Below, one piece after another: positions 9,360 through 19,777 of a DNA stretch of 64,000 nt. A program made the translations under genes and the position numbers. Numbering within the stretch: position 1 is the first letter of the stretch; the number at the start of each line of letters is the position of its first letter. The DNA is taken from NCBI GenBank assembly GCA_019137255.1, contig WPDH01000045.1, positions 124,001-188,000 of the forward strand, in the 5' to 3' direction. The notes under the pieces are model-generated. The model saw nothing but the letters and a program-made list of their open reading frames with translations, did no database searches and was not told the DNA's origin. The stretch is from Corinectria fuckeliana. Taxonomy: Eukaryota; Ascomycota; Sordariomycetes; Hypocreales; Nectriaceae.

Positions 9360-11596
9360 GCAACCCAGAACCCGCTGACCGGAAATGCGTGGCCCCACAG
9401 TCACGACAGCATTCTTCAAGGCCGTCGCCGCTTGCCGGTCTACGGACGATACCAAGAGATTCTCGACAAGTATCACCAGTCTCAGGTGATGATTCTGTCG
9501 AGCGAGACCGGCTCGGGCAAGTCGACCCAGGTTCCCCAGCTGCTTGTCTACGACGAGTATGCAACTGGCCTCCAGATCGCCTGCACCCAGCCGCGCCGAC
9601 TAGCTGCTAGCGAGCTCGCCAGCCGCGTTGCCGACGAGATGGGAGTCGTCCTGGGCGAGGAGGTCGGCTACAAGATCCGCGGCGAGCAAATAGTTAACCA
9701 AAACCAGAAGAAGACTCGGCTCGTCTATCTAACCGAAGGCGTCCTCCTTCGGCAGCTGAGCTCTGACAAGAACCTGTCGGCGTACGCATGCGTCATCATC
9801 GATGAAGCCCACGAGCGGACTGTCGATCTCGACCTGTTGCTGGCACTGCTGAAGAAAGTCGTGAGCCGTCGCAAGGATTTCAAGGTAGGCGCCTTACTAG
9901 CCCTCCAGTTCACTGGTCGTCTGATCTAGCTGACACTGATCATGACAGGTGGTCATCATGTCGGCAACGATGGATGCGAAGTGGTTCCAGGAGTACTTCA
10001 ACAACTGCCCATTGGTCCACATTACCGGCCGCAATTTCGACGTCAAGATTCTTCATACGCACCCTAGGGATGCCGGACCAAGCTTCGTTGTTCTTGCTGC
10101 GGGCGTTGTGGTACATATCCATGAGAAACACAAGCCAGGCCACATCCTCGTATTCCTTCCTGGGGGAAGATGAGATCGAACAAGTCTGCAGGCTGGTCCG
10201 TCAGTATACCAGGGACCTTGATGTCTTCCCTTTGTACTCGGCGCTGTCGGGCAGCGATCAGAGGCTGGCCCTGAACTCGTCTGGTCCAAACCGCAAATGC
10301 ATCGTGTCGACCAACGTTGCAGAGACCAGTCTAACCATCGACAATGTCGTCTACGTCATCGACACCGGATTGTCGAGACAGTTGATCTACAACCCACGCC
10401 TCGGCCTGAACATGCTTGAGCTACGGCCAATCTCCCGGGCATCAGCAACGCAGCGTACGGGCCGAGCTGGTCGGACGAGGGACGGCGTCTGTTACCGACT
10501 CTACGGCAAGGAGGACTATGATCGTATGGCTTCGTCCACTATGCCTGCCATCCGCTGCGCGTCGGTCGACTCAGTAATTCTGAGGCTGGTGGCTACCGGC
10601 TACAGAAAGGTCGTCGACTTTGACTGGCTCGATGCCCCTCATCCAGAGTCGATCGCACGTGCTGCCCAGGATCTTCGAGATTGGTATGCATCAGCACACA
10701 ACCTTTTTTTCCTTCAATGCCCGTTACTGATATTGCCAAAAACAGGGGGTTCCTGAAAGACGACGCCGCACCCACTCCGTCAGGCCGCCTTGCCGCGAGA
10801 TGTCCACTGGACTCCATCTGGTACCGAGCCATCGAAGCCGGGGCGAAGCTTGGCTGCGCTATGGACATCGTCGATATCGCGCTGCTATGCAGCTCCCAGA
10901 CGCCCATCTTCATTCGTCCAACTCAATACCGGCAGGTTGCAGATTTGGCCAGAACAGCCTTCGCACACCCGCTGTCGGATCACCTCACTCTCGCAAACGC
11001 CTTTAACGCCTACATGCACGTACGCCGTATACACCAGCAAGAAAACGGCCCCGAATTCGACCTTGGCGACTGGTGTTCCGAGCATGCATTGAACATGCGG
11101 GCGCTGGAAGAGGTCCGCAAGGCGCGACTAGTAGTGGGAAAGTTCCTGCAGGACGTTGCCAAGATCAGCCCAACCCGCGCATCGGTTACGGACATGACAA
11201 GTGTCCGAAAGGCTTTAGCGATCGCCTTCTGCACCCACGCTGCCATCCACCGTACCGGCGACGAGTACCGAACGGTTCATGAGAACACCCCCGGGCTTTT
11301 GTCACCATTCAGCTCTCTGGTGGGTTGTAGCTACGAGTGGGTCATCTACACCACCTTGCATATGTCGGGAGGAAAGCAGTACCTGCAGCCAGTTACGACA
11401 ATTAATGCAGAATGGATAGTGGTAAGATCTCCTCTCCTGTCCTGTCCGACCTGGTGAGCTAACAATAGTCCAGGAACTACCCTTCTTCCAGGAAGCCCGA
11501 CTACCAAAAACAGGGAACGGGACATTGAGACAGCCCAACGTCAAGCGTTCCCTCGACGATGCGAAGGCCAGAATTGAAGCACGCAAGAAAAACTAG
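9360..11596 (+). pseudogene. Prp43-like DEAH-box RNA helicase, frame-broken paralogue
   Basis: Nearly full-length DEAH/RHA helicase related to Prp43/DHX15, which dismantles spliceosomes and aids ribosome assembly. Visible in order are NPLTGNAW, Walker A GSGKST, IIDEAHER, SATMD, QRTGRAGR, the winged-helix/HA2 part and the OB-fold (YEWVIYTT, near 11330). It ends with a basic C-terminus and TAG at 11594-11596. Introns at 9885-9948, 10684-10745 and 11422-11473 join in phase. Two defects stand out: no ATG upstream in frame, with a TAA just before the first conserved residues, and one extra G in the run near 10163, which breaks the frame after HILVFLPG. Otherwise it is well preserved, so decay is recent or the G-run is a sequence error. 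It is flanked by inverted copies of the tRNA-like repeat. Confidence 0.85.
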
Positions 11597-11671
11597 CGCC
11601 CCAGCATCCCAGCGTCCTTGCAACCGAGCCCGATCATCATTGCTCTCTCTACAAGCAAGCCAACACCTTAG

Positions 11672-11838
11672 ATGGGTGGATGGGCGAAAGCCCACCCTCT
11701 TCCTATTCCTTGATAGGTGAAAACCTGATTCGTTAAATCGGTGAAACCCGGATTCTTTGATGGTTGGAAACCCTGGGCATCAGCCCGAAGGTCGTTCTGG
11801 CAGCCCTTTGGGGAGTGGGTTCAATTCCCACGGCGATC
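11672..11838 (+). mobile_element. tRNA-related short repeat, copy B
   Basis: Same layout as copy A on the opposite strand. The GAAA-loop hairpin TGGGCGAAAGCCCA is at 11681-11694. Three direct units of about 23 bp (TTGATNGGTGAAAACC type) lie at about 11702-11773. The tRNA-like 3' domain spans 11790-11838, with acceptor halves GGTCGTT and GGCGATC and a perfect T-arm GTGGG-TTCAATT-CCCAC at 11815-11831. The D-arm is missing, leaving about 49 nt. GGTTCAATTCC matches the pol III B-box pattern. Target-site duplications were not identified. Confidence 0.65.
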
Positions 11839-12260
11839 TATTGACCCCTGGGGCGAATAAACAAAGGCGGGAGGCGGGAAGGTAGTGCCACCGGATCACA
11901 GATGGATGTATCACCCCTGTAAGTTGTACCCCCTTCGTTTCATGGATTACCTGTTGCTTGCCTAACAAATACTCGGGTCGGCGCCTTTTATGGCACCTTT
12001 TTATCGTCAACTTCCTCGTCGTCTTTCGACATTGCGATTCTAGCGCTCAAGTACTACACGCAGACAAAGCAGAACTGGAGGAAGGAATGAGGAATTAGGC
12101 TACATGCAGCCTATTCATTGGACTTACGCAAAGTATGTTAAAGTCGGGTACGCGGCGTTGGCCAAGTTGAAGGTGCTAGGAAGCTACTCCCTTTTAGCTC
12201 TTACTCTCTAATTACGAGAAGCCGAAAGTGTCGCCGGGTGTTTTTGAAAGCTGGAGCTAA
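11839..12260. other. Intergenic; possible decayed N-terminus of the DUF4246 gene
   Basis: No confident motif. The lost N-terminal half of the following DUF4246 gene should have occupied this place, but what is present cannot be aligned by eye. Confidence 0.35.
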
Positions 12261-13370
12261 GCTACCCGAGAAGGATATTGGCGACGAGCGCCGTCATGGT
12301 TCGCCACAGCAGAGGGGCTTGACTGTGTTACTCAGCTACTCATCGAGAAGGCTCTGCCTGCCTGGGATATCGTCTACCGATGGCCGAAGGAGTTCGCAGT
12401 TCAACGCTTGGTTGTGAGGACCGCTGGAATTAAGTGCACCGCCGAGGAGATTTGCGAGGCAGACGACAGGTACGGCTGCCGCCCCTCTAACCGACCCATC
12501 AACGAGGGTGAAGATCCCAGGACACAGGATGAGTCCGACGACGAGGATCATGAAGGATCTGACCGTCAGCGGCTCGACGAGAATTGGTTCAACGAAACGC
12601 ACAAGCTGTTGCCCCCCGACATCAACGAGAATGTCGACGATCTAGTCAAACTCACCACGAGTGACGTCAAGTCCTCGGGTTTCTTCAACGGCGCGTCCCG
12701 TATTCAGGTCATCGTCAAGTTAGCCAACATCCACCTGACATCCGAGATGCCTACATATGACGGCGGGTCTTGGCACATCGAGGGCCACTTCAACGAGCAC
12801 ATATGTGCGACAGCACTCTACTACTACGATTGCGACAACATCACCGAGTGCCACCTCAATTTCCGCACACCTGCCAATCAGGAGGAACTGGATTCGAGTG
12901 TTGAGTATGAGCAATACAATCTTGACTCCATCAGACGAATATTCGCCATCCGGACCAACGCAGTGACGCTGCAGGAGATTGGCAGCGTCGAGGCGCGGGC
13001 GGACCGCATGCTCTTCTTCCCCAACGTCTACCAGCACCACGTCAGCCCGTTCGAGCTGGCGGACAAGTTGCGACCAGGCTACCGCAAGATCTTGGCGTTG
13101 TTCCTCGTCGACCCGGCCGTGCCAATTCTCTCAACGGCGAACGTGCCGCCCCAGCAGCTGCACTGGTGGGCTAGGCACGCCCTGCCTGCGGACAAGGTTG
13201 GCAAGCTGCCGCCCGACGTGACGGCCATGGTATTGGACTACATGGACTTCCCCATCAGCGAGACCGAGGCTAAGAGGCTGAGGGAGGAACTCATGTCGGA
13301 GCGGACGTATCTGCAGGATGAAATGAACATTCTTCTCGAGATCATTGGGTGGAATTTCTGTGAGGATTGA
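12261..13370 (+). pseudogene. DUF4246-family protein, N-terminally truncated
   Basis: The open frame runs from the stop before 12261 to TGA at 13368-13370 and matches the C-terminal half of fungal DUF4246 proteins. Landmarks are IQVIVKLANIHLT, GGSWHIEGHFNEHICATALYYYD, FFPNVYQHHVSPFELAD, ILALFLVDPAVPILSTANVPPQQ and the final helical segment. Full members have about 600-700 residues. Here no more than 370 are open, and no ATG precedes the conserved region (the first residues read PAWDIVYRWPKEFAVQRL). The HxE pair in WHIEG and the later His resemble metal ligands of 2-oxoglutarate oxygenases; this is inference and no function is established. It is either a truncated relic or a short gene starting at a downstream ATG. 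Confidence 0.75.
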
Positions 13371-14118
13371 GGGAGGCAGTTGGGGATAATTATGCGCATA
13401 ATCCAGGCTTGATACAAGTTGTGAGAAATACAAGAGACTGGTTCGCCGCTGTTGGAAGTCACTTCTACCCTCACTGAATATCGATGCACTGAGGTGTTTG
13501 ATTTTCTCCTGCTATATAAAGCAATGCAAGTCTCGACGAATATTTTCTTGCTAGGAAAAGATTGTTCGGGGAACAACAAACCAAACCCCTTCCCTTGGCC
13601 GCTTACGTTTTTCGTCTTTGTGATTTTCTTAATTTGGCCAGCCCCCATGCCGTATTCTACCGCCACCCCGTAGCTTATCTACGTGTAAGCTACGTGAATT
13701 GCCCTCGCCGTACGAAGAGGTTGAGCATGCCAGACGCAACGAGACGGGGGGCGGGGGGGACAGGCAATGGGCGACGTATCGACAGAAGCCATGTGACAAT
13801 GACCGCTACACCAAAAGTCAAGGCACCTTGTTTTGGGCAGGTCGTATCTCTCATAATGGGTGGTCACCCACCAACACCATGTTCTCGGCTGTGCAACAAG
13901 TCTAGATCAAAGAGCCTACCTCAGCTGATGACCCTAAAACCCAATAGTGCGCCACACAACTGCGATTGCGCTATCGCCGTGGAGGACCAACGAAGATCTC
14001 GCATAAATAGAACGTATCGGAATTCCGCATCAAGTAATTGGCGTCCAGAACGGCCGATAGTCCAAATCTGGGACCATTTGAAGCCATCTGGCTCAGAGGA
14101 GCTAGCTGAAGACGGTCG
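13371..14118. other. Intergenic, nothing recognised
   Basis: Short open frames only, none with recognisable domains. The last 100 bases may include decayed N-terminal sequence of the ZZ/WW gene. Confidence 0.4.
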
Positions 14119-15758
14119 GTGGACAAAGAATCAGGCAAGGCTTTGAATAGTCTACCTCAGCAGACCCAACGGCAACAGCAACAGCCACAACAGCGCGCAT
14201 ATGGCAATCCGAACCTCCACCCTGTTCAGAACAGTCACAATACAGCCAACACCAGCAGTATCAGCCGAATCAATATGTTCCGCAAGTGCAGCAATATCAA
14301 CCGCAGCAATCAAACTACACCAGCCATGGCCCTCAAAGTCCTCAGCAGCAGCCTCCATATAACCAGCAGCAACCTCTGCACAATCAGCAGCAGCAGCCGA
14401 ACCAACAGCAGTACCAAGTGCATCAAGTGCAGCAGAACCAACAAACTCAACAGGGCCAGTATATCCAGCAGCCAACATCGCAACCTACATCCAGCAACGC
14501 CGCAACTTTGCCAATACGGCGAAGGCCACTGCAGCTGGAAATGCCAGTTGTCGGGCAGCAGTCACAAGCTCCGGGGTTCCAGCCGCAACAGCTGCAAGCC
14601 ATGAGCCATGGCATCAGCGCGCTTTCGATTTCATCACCGCATAGCAGGCCAGAGAGTGTCAGTAGCAGCGGTGGCGTTCTGACTCCTGGGACAACTGCCA
14701 ATACGCCTAGTACACTGGCGAATCCGACGTGGCAGCCTGCGGGAATCCTGGGCGGCTCACCTTTTCAGACTTGTCATCATTGCAAGAAGGGTGAGTGTTG
14801 GACCCAATGGAGTATCCAAAGGATCAGTACTGATAGTATATGTGAATAGGTGTTCCAGCAAACTCGCCTGTATACACTTGTCTTGTCTGCAGTACTGCCC
14901 AAATCGCAACTGTGTTTTGTTCTTTGTGCTTGACATCTAGCCCGGCTACCTCGCACTCCCACGACAAGTCCTACTTTGTAACCGGCTCAGACCAGTCAGA
15001 CCAGTGCATCCACTCTGTTGATGCTACCGTCCCGACACATCTATGGACTCTTCGGAGGAACGCTTTAGGAAGGATCTGGTATACACACAATGCTACCGGG
15101 CTAAAGACACACATCGAACCTACTCATGGTGGAGACTTCGGCACTGCTTCCTGGCTGGGAAGAAAGAAAGACCGCAGAAGGGCACAGCTACTATGTCAAT
15201 GGTAGTACAGGCGCCAGCGTATGGGAGAAGCCGGCCAGTACACTGCCTAGCGGATGGAAGGAGATCAGAACCCCGGACTCGGTGCCTTTCTACGTCCAAG
15301 AGGCACTGGGACTGTCGACGTGGGACCGTCCAGGGCAACTCCTTGACGCGAGAGCAGCGCAGAGCGGGAGACCCGTAGCAGGTACCGCGGCTTCCAAGCC
15401 ACCGGGGTCAGCGGGCCTGTCGACGGGGCTCATGTCTGCCACGATGGCCGCCGCCAAGTTCACAAGCCAAGGCGTGAAGGACGCCGGGAAGAAGATGGGG
15501 ACGCTCGGGACGAGGAACAACTTGAAGAAGATGGGGCTCATTGCTGGCGGAGCTGCTCTCCTGGTGGGAGGCGGCGAGCTTGTGGGCGACTTGGGAGACT
15601 GGGGGGGCGGTGGTGGAGGAGCGGAAGCGTTTGCAGGCGATGGCCAGCAAGCAGCGCTTGATCAGCAGCCAGTTTACGATGCGTCTCCTGCCCCAGGCGT
15701 GGATCCAGGGCTTGCTCTGGCGGCGTCGGGAGAGTCGGCGGCACTTGGGTTGATCTAG
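14119..15758 (+). pseudogene. Gln-rich protein with ZZ-like zinc finger and WW domains, frame-broken
   Basis: A Gln/Pro/Tyr-rich low-complexity region (about 14155-14500) leads to a cysteine cluster CHHCKK..YTCLVC..FCSLC..H, which fits a ZZ-type zinc finger and is joined across a good intron (14791-14849). A degenerate WW domain follows (LWTLRRNALGRIWYTHN), then two clear WW domains (LPGWEERKTAEGHSYYV and LPSGWKEIR). A Gly-rich hydrophobic C-terminus ends at 15758. Such proteins bind proline-rich ligands, but the partner is unknown. The frame changes near 14225-14240 and again near 15120 without introns to explain it, so the gene is probably dead, or the sequence has errors. If the latter, it would be one gene of roughly 500 residues. 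Confidence 0.6.
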
Positions 15759-16079
15759 ATACTCGGGACCAACCTAGATATTCCCATGCCAAACCGTTCA
15801 GCAGAGTGTCATGGTGGTTGGCATCTGTCTACTTCTCGGGAATACTTTATATCAGAACGTGCTCAGTCACTCAGGTGGCAAGATGAACTGTTGTCAAAGC
15901 CTCGCCGTCGGCTATTATATTTACAGTATCTGTGTTCTGGGCTGACAACGTGTTGCCGTCCGCGCAGAACCAACACTCTTATGTGTACTTTGGATGTAGA
16001 AATATGTACGATTTGAAAGCCACCTCCGCTCCATCTTGGACCTTGTCAGACATCCAAGGGACACAAGACATGGGCGCAT
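15759..16079. other. Convergent spacer
   Basis: Region between the ZZ/WW gene and the 3' end of the GH131 gene. It presumably holds 3' UTRs; no motif recognised. Confidence 0.45.
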
Positions 16080-17171
16080 TTACTGAGAACGACGCGAGTG
16101 ACGCAAGTGACGCGAGCGCTTGCACCGAGCCTTCTGCGTAGTCGTTGCCGCGGCCGACGCAGAGGGCTGGACGGTAGGGGTCGCCTCAGCAGGAGGAGTC
16201 GTGTCCGCTGTAGGGGTTTCCTGTTCCTGAGCAGCAGGAGTCGACTGCGCAGGGGGGGTCGTCTGAGCAACGGAACTCAGGGTGGTGGTGTTGCCAGCCA
16301 GCGTAGGAGTCGCGACGGGTGTCTTGGCAGTCTTGGCTGGAGAGGTCGTGGGCGTGGGAGTGCTGCCAGCTGAGCCGGCGCCGGAAGAACTGCCACCGGA
16401 AGAACTGCCGCCGGGACCGGAAACGGAGGTGGTGATGTCGCCGTCTTCGATGTACACGCCCGAGAAGTAAAAGTCCTCGGTCTCGTCGGCGTCGCCGTTG
16501 GCCAGCTCCAGGACACCGAGGTGCCAGTCGGCGCCGTTGCTGCTCGTGCTGGCCGTGACGGGCTTCACCACCTGCGCGAGGTCGTCGCCGCCCGTCGAGT
16601 GCCACAGCCCGACGGTGCCGGCGTCGAAGTCGATCTCGTAGGCGACGTTGTGCCACTCGCCGGCCGCCCAGTCGACCTTCCAGGCCGAGGAGCCCCCCGC
16701 GTACCAGTGGAGGCTGCCGTCCGAGGCGTCGCTGCCGCCGCTCTTCAGCTCGGTGAAGTGCGACTCGAAGAAGGCGATCTGGTGCTCGCGGGCCGTCGAC
16801 GGCGCGTTCTCGGCGGCGCGCTTGATGCTGAAGTGGTAGAAGACCTTGCCGGCGCCGATGGCGGCGCTGGTCTGCGGGATCAGCTCGGTGCGGCGCATCG
16901 TCTGGCCGTTCCAGTACGCCGTGTCCGTCAGCGTGATCTTGGCGCCCTGCGACGAGCCGGCGTCGTCCGGGTTGCCGTTGGCCGCCGCCAGGTTGACGTA
17001 CTCGGTGACGTCGCCGTCGCCGTGGATGTAGTACTGGTACGGGCCGACCTGGTTGGACCAGCTCCAGTCGGCGAGGTCCGCCGCCGACTCGACGTCGTTG
17101 AAGCGCCCGTCCCAGAGGATGTCGGCGGCAGCCAGGCCGGCGAGAGAAGCGAAAGCGGCAAAGGTCTTCAT
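16080..17171 (-). CDS. Secreted GH131 beta-glucanase with Ser/Thr/Pro-rich tail
   Basis: Glycoside hydrolase family 131 protein of 363 residues, a fungal family active on beta-1,3/1,4/1,6-glucans. The chosen start (17171) gives a signal peptide MKTFAAFASLAGLAAA, since the upstream in-frame ATG adds an unlikely leader. The catalytic domain spans about residues 18-245: ILWDGRF, WSWSNQVGPYQYYIHG, MRRTELIPQ (Glu96), EHQIAFFESHF (Glu136), WHNVAYEIDFDAGTVG, WHLGVLEL and FYFSGVYIE. Glu96 and Glu136 are candidate catalytic residues by family position. A linker of Gly/Ser then Thr/Pro repeats (about 252-345) follows. There is no cellulose-binding module. The protein ends in an Arg/Lys/His-rich tail. 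The gene is GC-rich and intronless. Confidence 0.92.
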   Translation of the reverse strand: MKTFAAFASLAGLAAADILWDGRFNDVESAADLADWSWSNQVGPYQYYIHGDGDVTEYVNLAAANGNPDDAGSSQGAKITLTDTAYWNGQTMRRTELIPQTSAAIGAGKVFYHFSIKRAAENAPSTAREHQIAFFESHFTELKSGGSDASDGSLHWYAGGSSAWKVDWAAGEWHNVAYEIDFDAGTVGLWHSTGGDDLAQVVKPVTASTSSNGADWHLGVLELANGDADETEDFYFSGVYIEDGDITTSVSGPGGSSSGGSSSGAGSAGSTPTPTTSPAKTAKTPVATPTLAGNTTTLSSVAQTTPPAQSTPAAQEQETPTADTTPPAEATPTVQPSASAAATTTQKARCKRSRHLRHSRRSQ

Positions 17172-18192
17172 TGCGGAATGGATGGAATGAATGGATGGAT
17201 GGAATAGAAGCGGAAGCCGCAAGAAAAGAAGAAAGAAACAAGGTAAACGGTTCAAGGATCGTCTGCGAGTTCAGGCCAGCTGCGTAGAGACTGAGAATAG
17301 AAGGGAGAGGACTGTCGTGCCAGGGAAAGGGTCGTATGATGGCTCTTTATATATGAGCACGCAGGGGCTCCCTTGCTTTCTCTACTGCTCCCATCCCTCC
17401 ATGTTCCCTCATTGTCAAGTCGAGGAGAGCAGCCTCTGCCGAAGGGGAAAACACGGAGCTTCTCCAGTTCGGAAAGTTCGGTGCTACGGTACCGAAGCCG
17501 GGCGGATTGGAGTCGATACTCTGTAAGTCAAGGCGGGCCGGGGTCGCTAGACGAATGAATGGACCATGAATTGACAGGAGGCGGTTAGAGGTTGACGGGT
17601 CCAATTTACCAGCCGGTTGCTGTGTGGGCGGAGAAACGCAGTTCCACGCGCCGAGGGGAGTGAAGCTGAAACGGCGTTACAGTTGGGTGGGCCTTGTTGT
17701 TCCGTTCCCCTGACAGACGAAGTCTAACTTGAGAAATAACACCATTTTCATGCACAACTTAGTTTCTCTATTACTTGGATGGAAACTGATAAGTCGTGAT
17801 AGTTTCGTCAATCAGATCAAGCACAGAGAGAGAGACTGAGATCAACCTCGGGGGGTAGCACAAATCCTACCTATCCAGTACTACTCTAATTACCTAGCTT
17901 AGGCAACTAAGCGCAATACCTGTTTACTAAATCTCGTGAAATCTGCCCCGCCTGTGCAACTGTACAGAAAGCTAATGAAAGGAATCCTTGCGTACATCAT
18001 ATAACAAGGCCGGAACGCCTGGAACGAGGCTGACTAAGGGACAAACTCCGGTTGAAATTACAATTACAATACTTCTTTCAACATTAGGCAGCCTTAGAAG
18101 TCCTCGGCACTCCAAGGTCCATTCTTTCTCTTCCACCTTACAATGCATCGAAAGCAAACCAAGTAATACTCGTCGAGATCCTATGTGCCACC
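17172..18192. other. Intergenic of 1 kb
   Basis: The first about 200 bases upstream of 17171 are the presumptive promoter and leader of GH131. No gene or repeat was recognised in the rest. Confidence 0.5.
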
Positions 18193-19480
18193 ATGGCCGA
18201 AGCATTCGGCGTCGCTGCCGGTGTGGCCGGGTTCGTCTCGCTGCTGACCCAAATCATGGGCGGTATTGAGACTCCGCGAGATCCGCAGTCAGGCTGAAGG
18301 GGCACCGCTGACCTGGACAACCTCAGCAGGGAGCTGGAATTCTTGCTTTCTTGTCCGTGGCCGATAAGTCCGAAAACCCAACTTGAACTACTCGAGCTTT
18401 TCATGGGCGAATTTGGCATGACGCTGGGGACTGAGAGTACGACGTGAGTGAGCTTTTACATATGTGACCAAAATGTCACACCGTACCTTGGAAGCCACCT
18501 AACTTGGCTGCCTTTTGTCAGATTATTTTTGCGATGTGTGAGTTGGTATGGAAAGGCCTCCATCTCGACTTGCAAGAGCTTCTTCTGAGCATTGGGGTTT
18601 GATGCTACTAAGATCAACCCCTTGCATCCGCAGGACTGGCCGCGACCACTTTCGTTCCAGTGCATCGACGAATCCTCGTTTCATGGCCCTTTATTTATCG
18701 AATATCTTAGCATCCTGTGCAAGGATAATCAAGGTACGTCATGGTAATTCTTCTCGCCCGCTCAATTCCGTTTTAATTAGAATCATGCAGTATTTGCATG
18801 AAACCGTCTTGTTTGGCTCACCCGACTCAGTTGAAGAATGGATCCGTCGAAGCGACAAAATGAGAGAAACTTCCTTGATCAGACGCTACTTCACCTTGCT
18901 GTTTCACTCGGTCGACACGTGGATGCTCTCGTACAATCGGGACTCGACTTGGATGCCACAGACTACTATGGAATCACGCCTCTCATGTATGCAGCTGCTA
19001 CAAATCGAAATGGATCAAAGCTCTCATCTAGACTACGAAGCACTGCGAAAGGATTGGGTTGAACTCATCAAGGCATCACAGAAGAAATCATACCAAGATA
19101 CTATCAGTTCTAGGAAACAATACCACGGCAATAAACCGGTATCATATTTGTCTTCCATCTACATTGAGGAGATGAAGCACAGGGCTGACATGCTGTAGTG
19201 ATCGCTAGTTCAAGCTGACTATAAGTGGGATTGCTTCATATTTCGTGCTCCTCGTCCAAAAGACCTCTTATTTATTGTGAGAACTGAAATCTCCGAGCAT
19301 CTTCTTTGGATGGAACATGATTACCGATGTGGAAGCACATCTTACTTTCCCGAAACTAGCCGGGATGACTAGTATTCTAGGCGCTTTGCCTGGTTTCACC
19401 AGCTTATTAAGGCACTAGGCATATCGCCAGAAAGTGTTGCCAAAGAGATGCGTAGCAACGTTCAACCCTAAGAGAGAATA
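18193..19480 (+). pseudogene. Relic of a fungal N-terminal-domain/ankyrin protein
   Basis: At 18193 an ATG opens MAEAFGVAAGVAGFVSLLTQ, the start typical of the fungal N-terminal domain found on STAND and ankyrin proteins (PigL_N type). A stop comes after 34 codons. Further pieces follow in changing frames: ELVWKGLHLDLQELLLSIG near 18540, an ankyrin-like unit LDQTLLHLAVSLGRHVDALV with TPLMYAAATN near 18870-19010, and later open pieces to about 19480 (WFHQLIKALGISPESVAKEM). A plausible intron remains near 18735-18790. These proteins act in fungal non-self recognition or regulation in some cases. This copy is dead. Confidence 0.65.
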
Positions 19481-19777
19481 TTTACCTAGTTGGGGAGACA
19501 TGGAAAAAGAGATCGAGCATTTTCAGTCATCTTGGACAAAATGGGAAAGCAAATTATCAGTCGCCTAACCAAGAATCAGTAATTTGAGGATATTTCTTAG
19601 TCTGAGAGGCCCTGATAGAGCACCAGTTATCTTACCGTCATTCATTTGGTACCCAATATTCGACCGTGTTGGGGAACTTGAAATGTTTGCTATTAAAGTT
19701 GATGTATTTAATATTGGCGTATTTAGCCACTCCTTCGTAAAGGAAAGAAGGTATATCGTACACTACTACAGGACACC
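19481..19777. other. Spacer, possible tail of the ankyrin relic
   Basis: A small open frame at 19584-19799 has no recognisable family. It is probably the decayed end of the preceding relic or the 3' UTR of the downstream minus-strand gene. Confidence 0.35.

Noticed and set aside
16521..17207. 228-codon plus-strand frame opposite GH131
   Set aside because: Val/Arg/Ala-rich antisense shadow of the GH131 gene.
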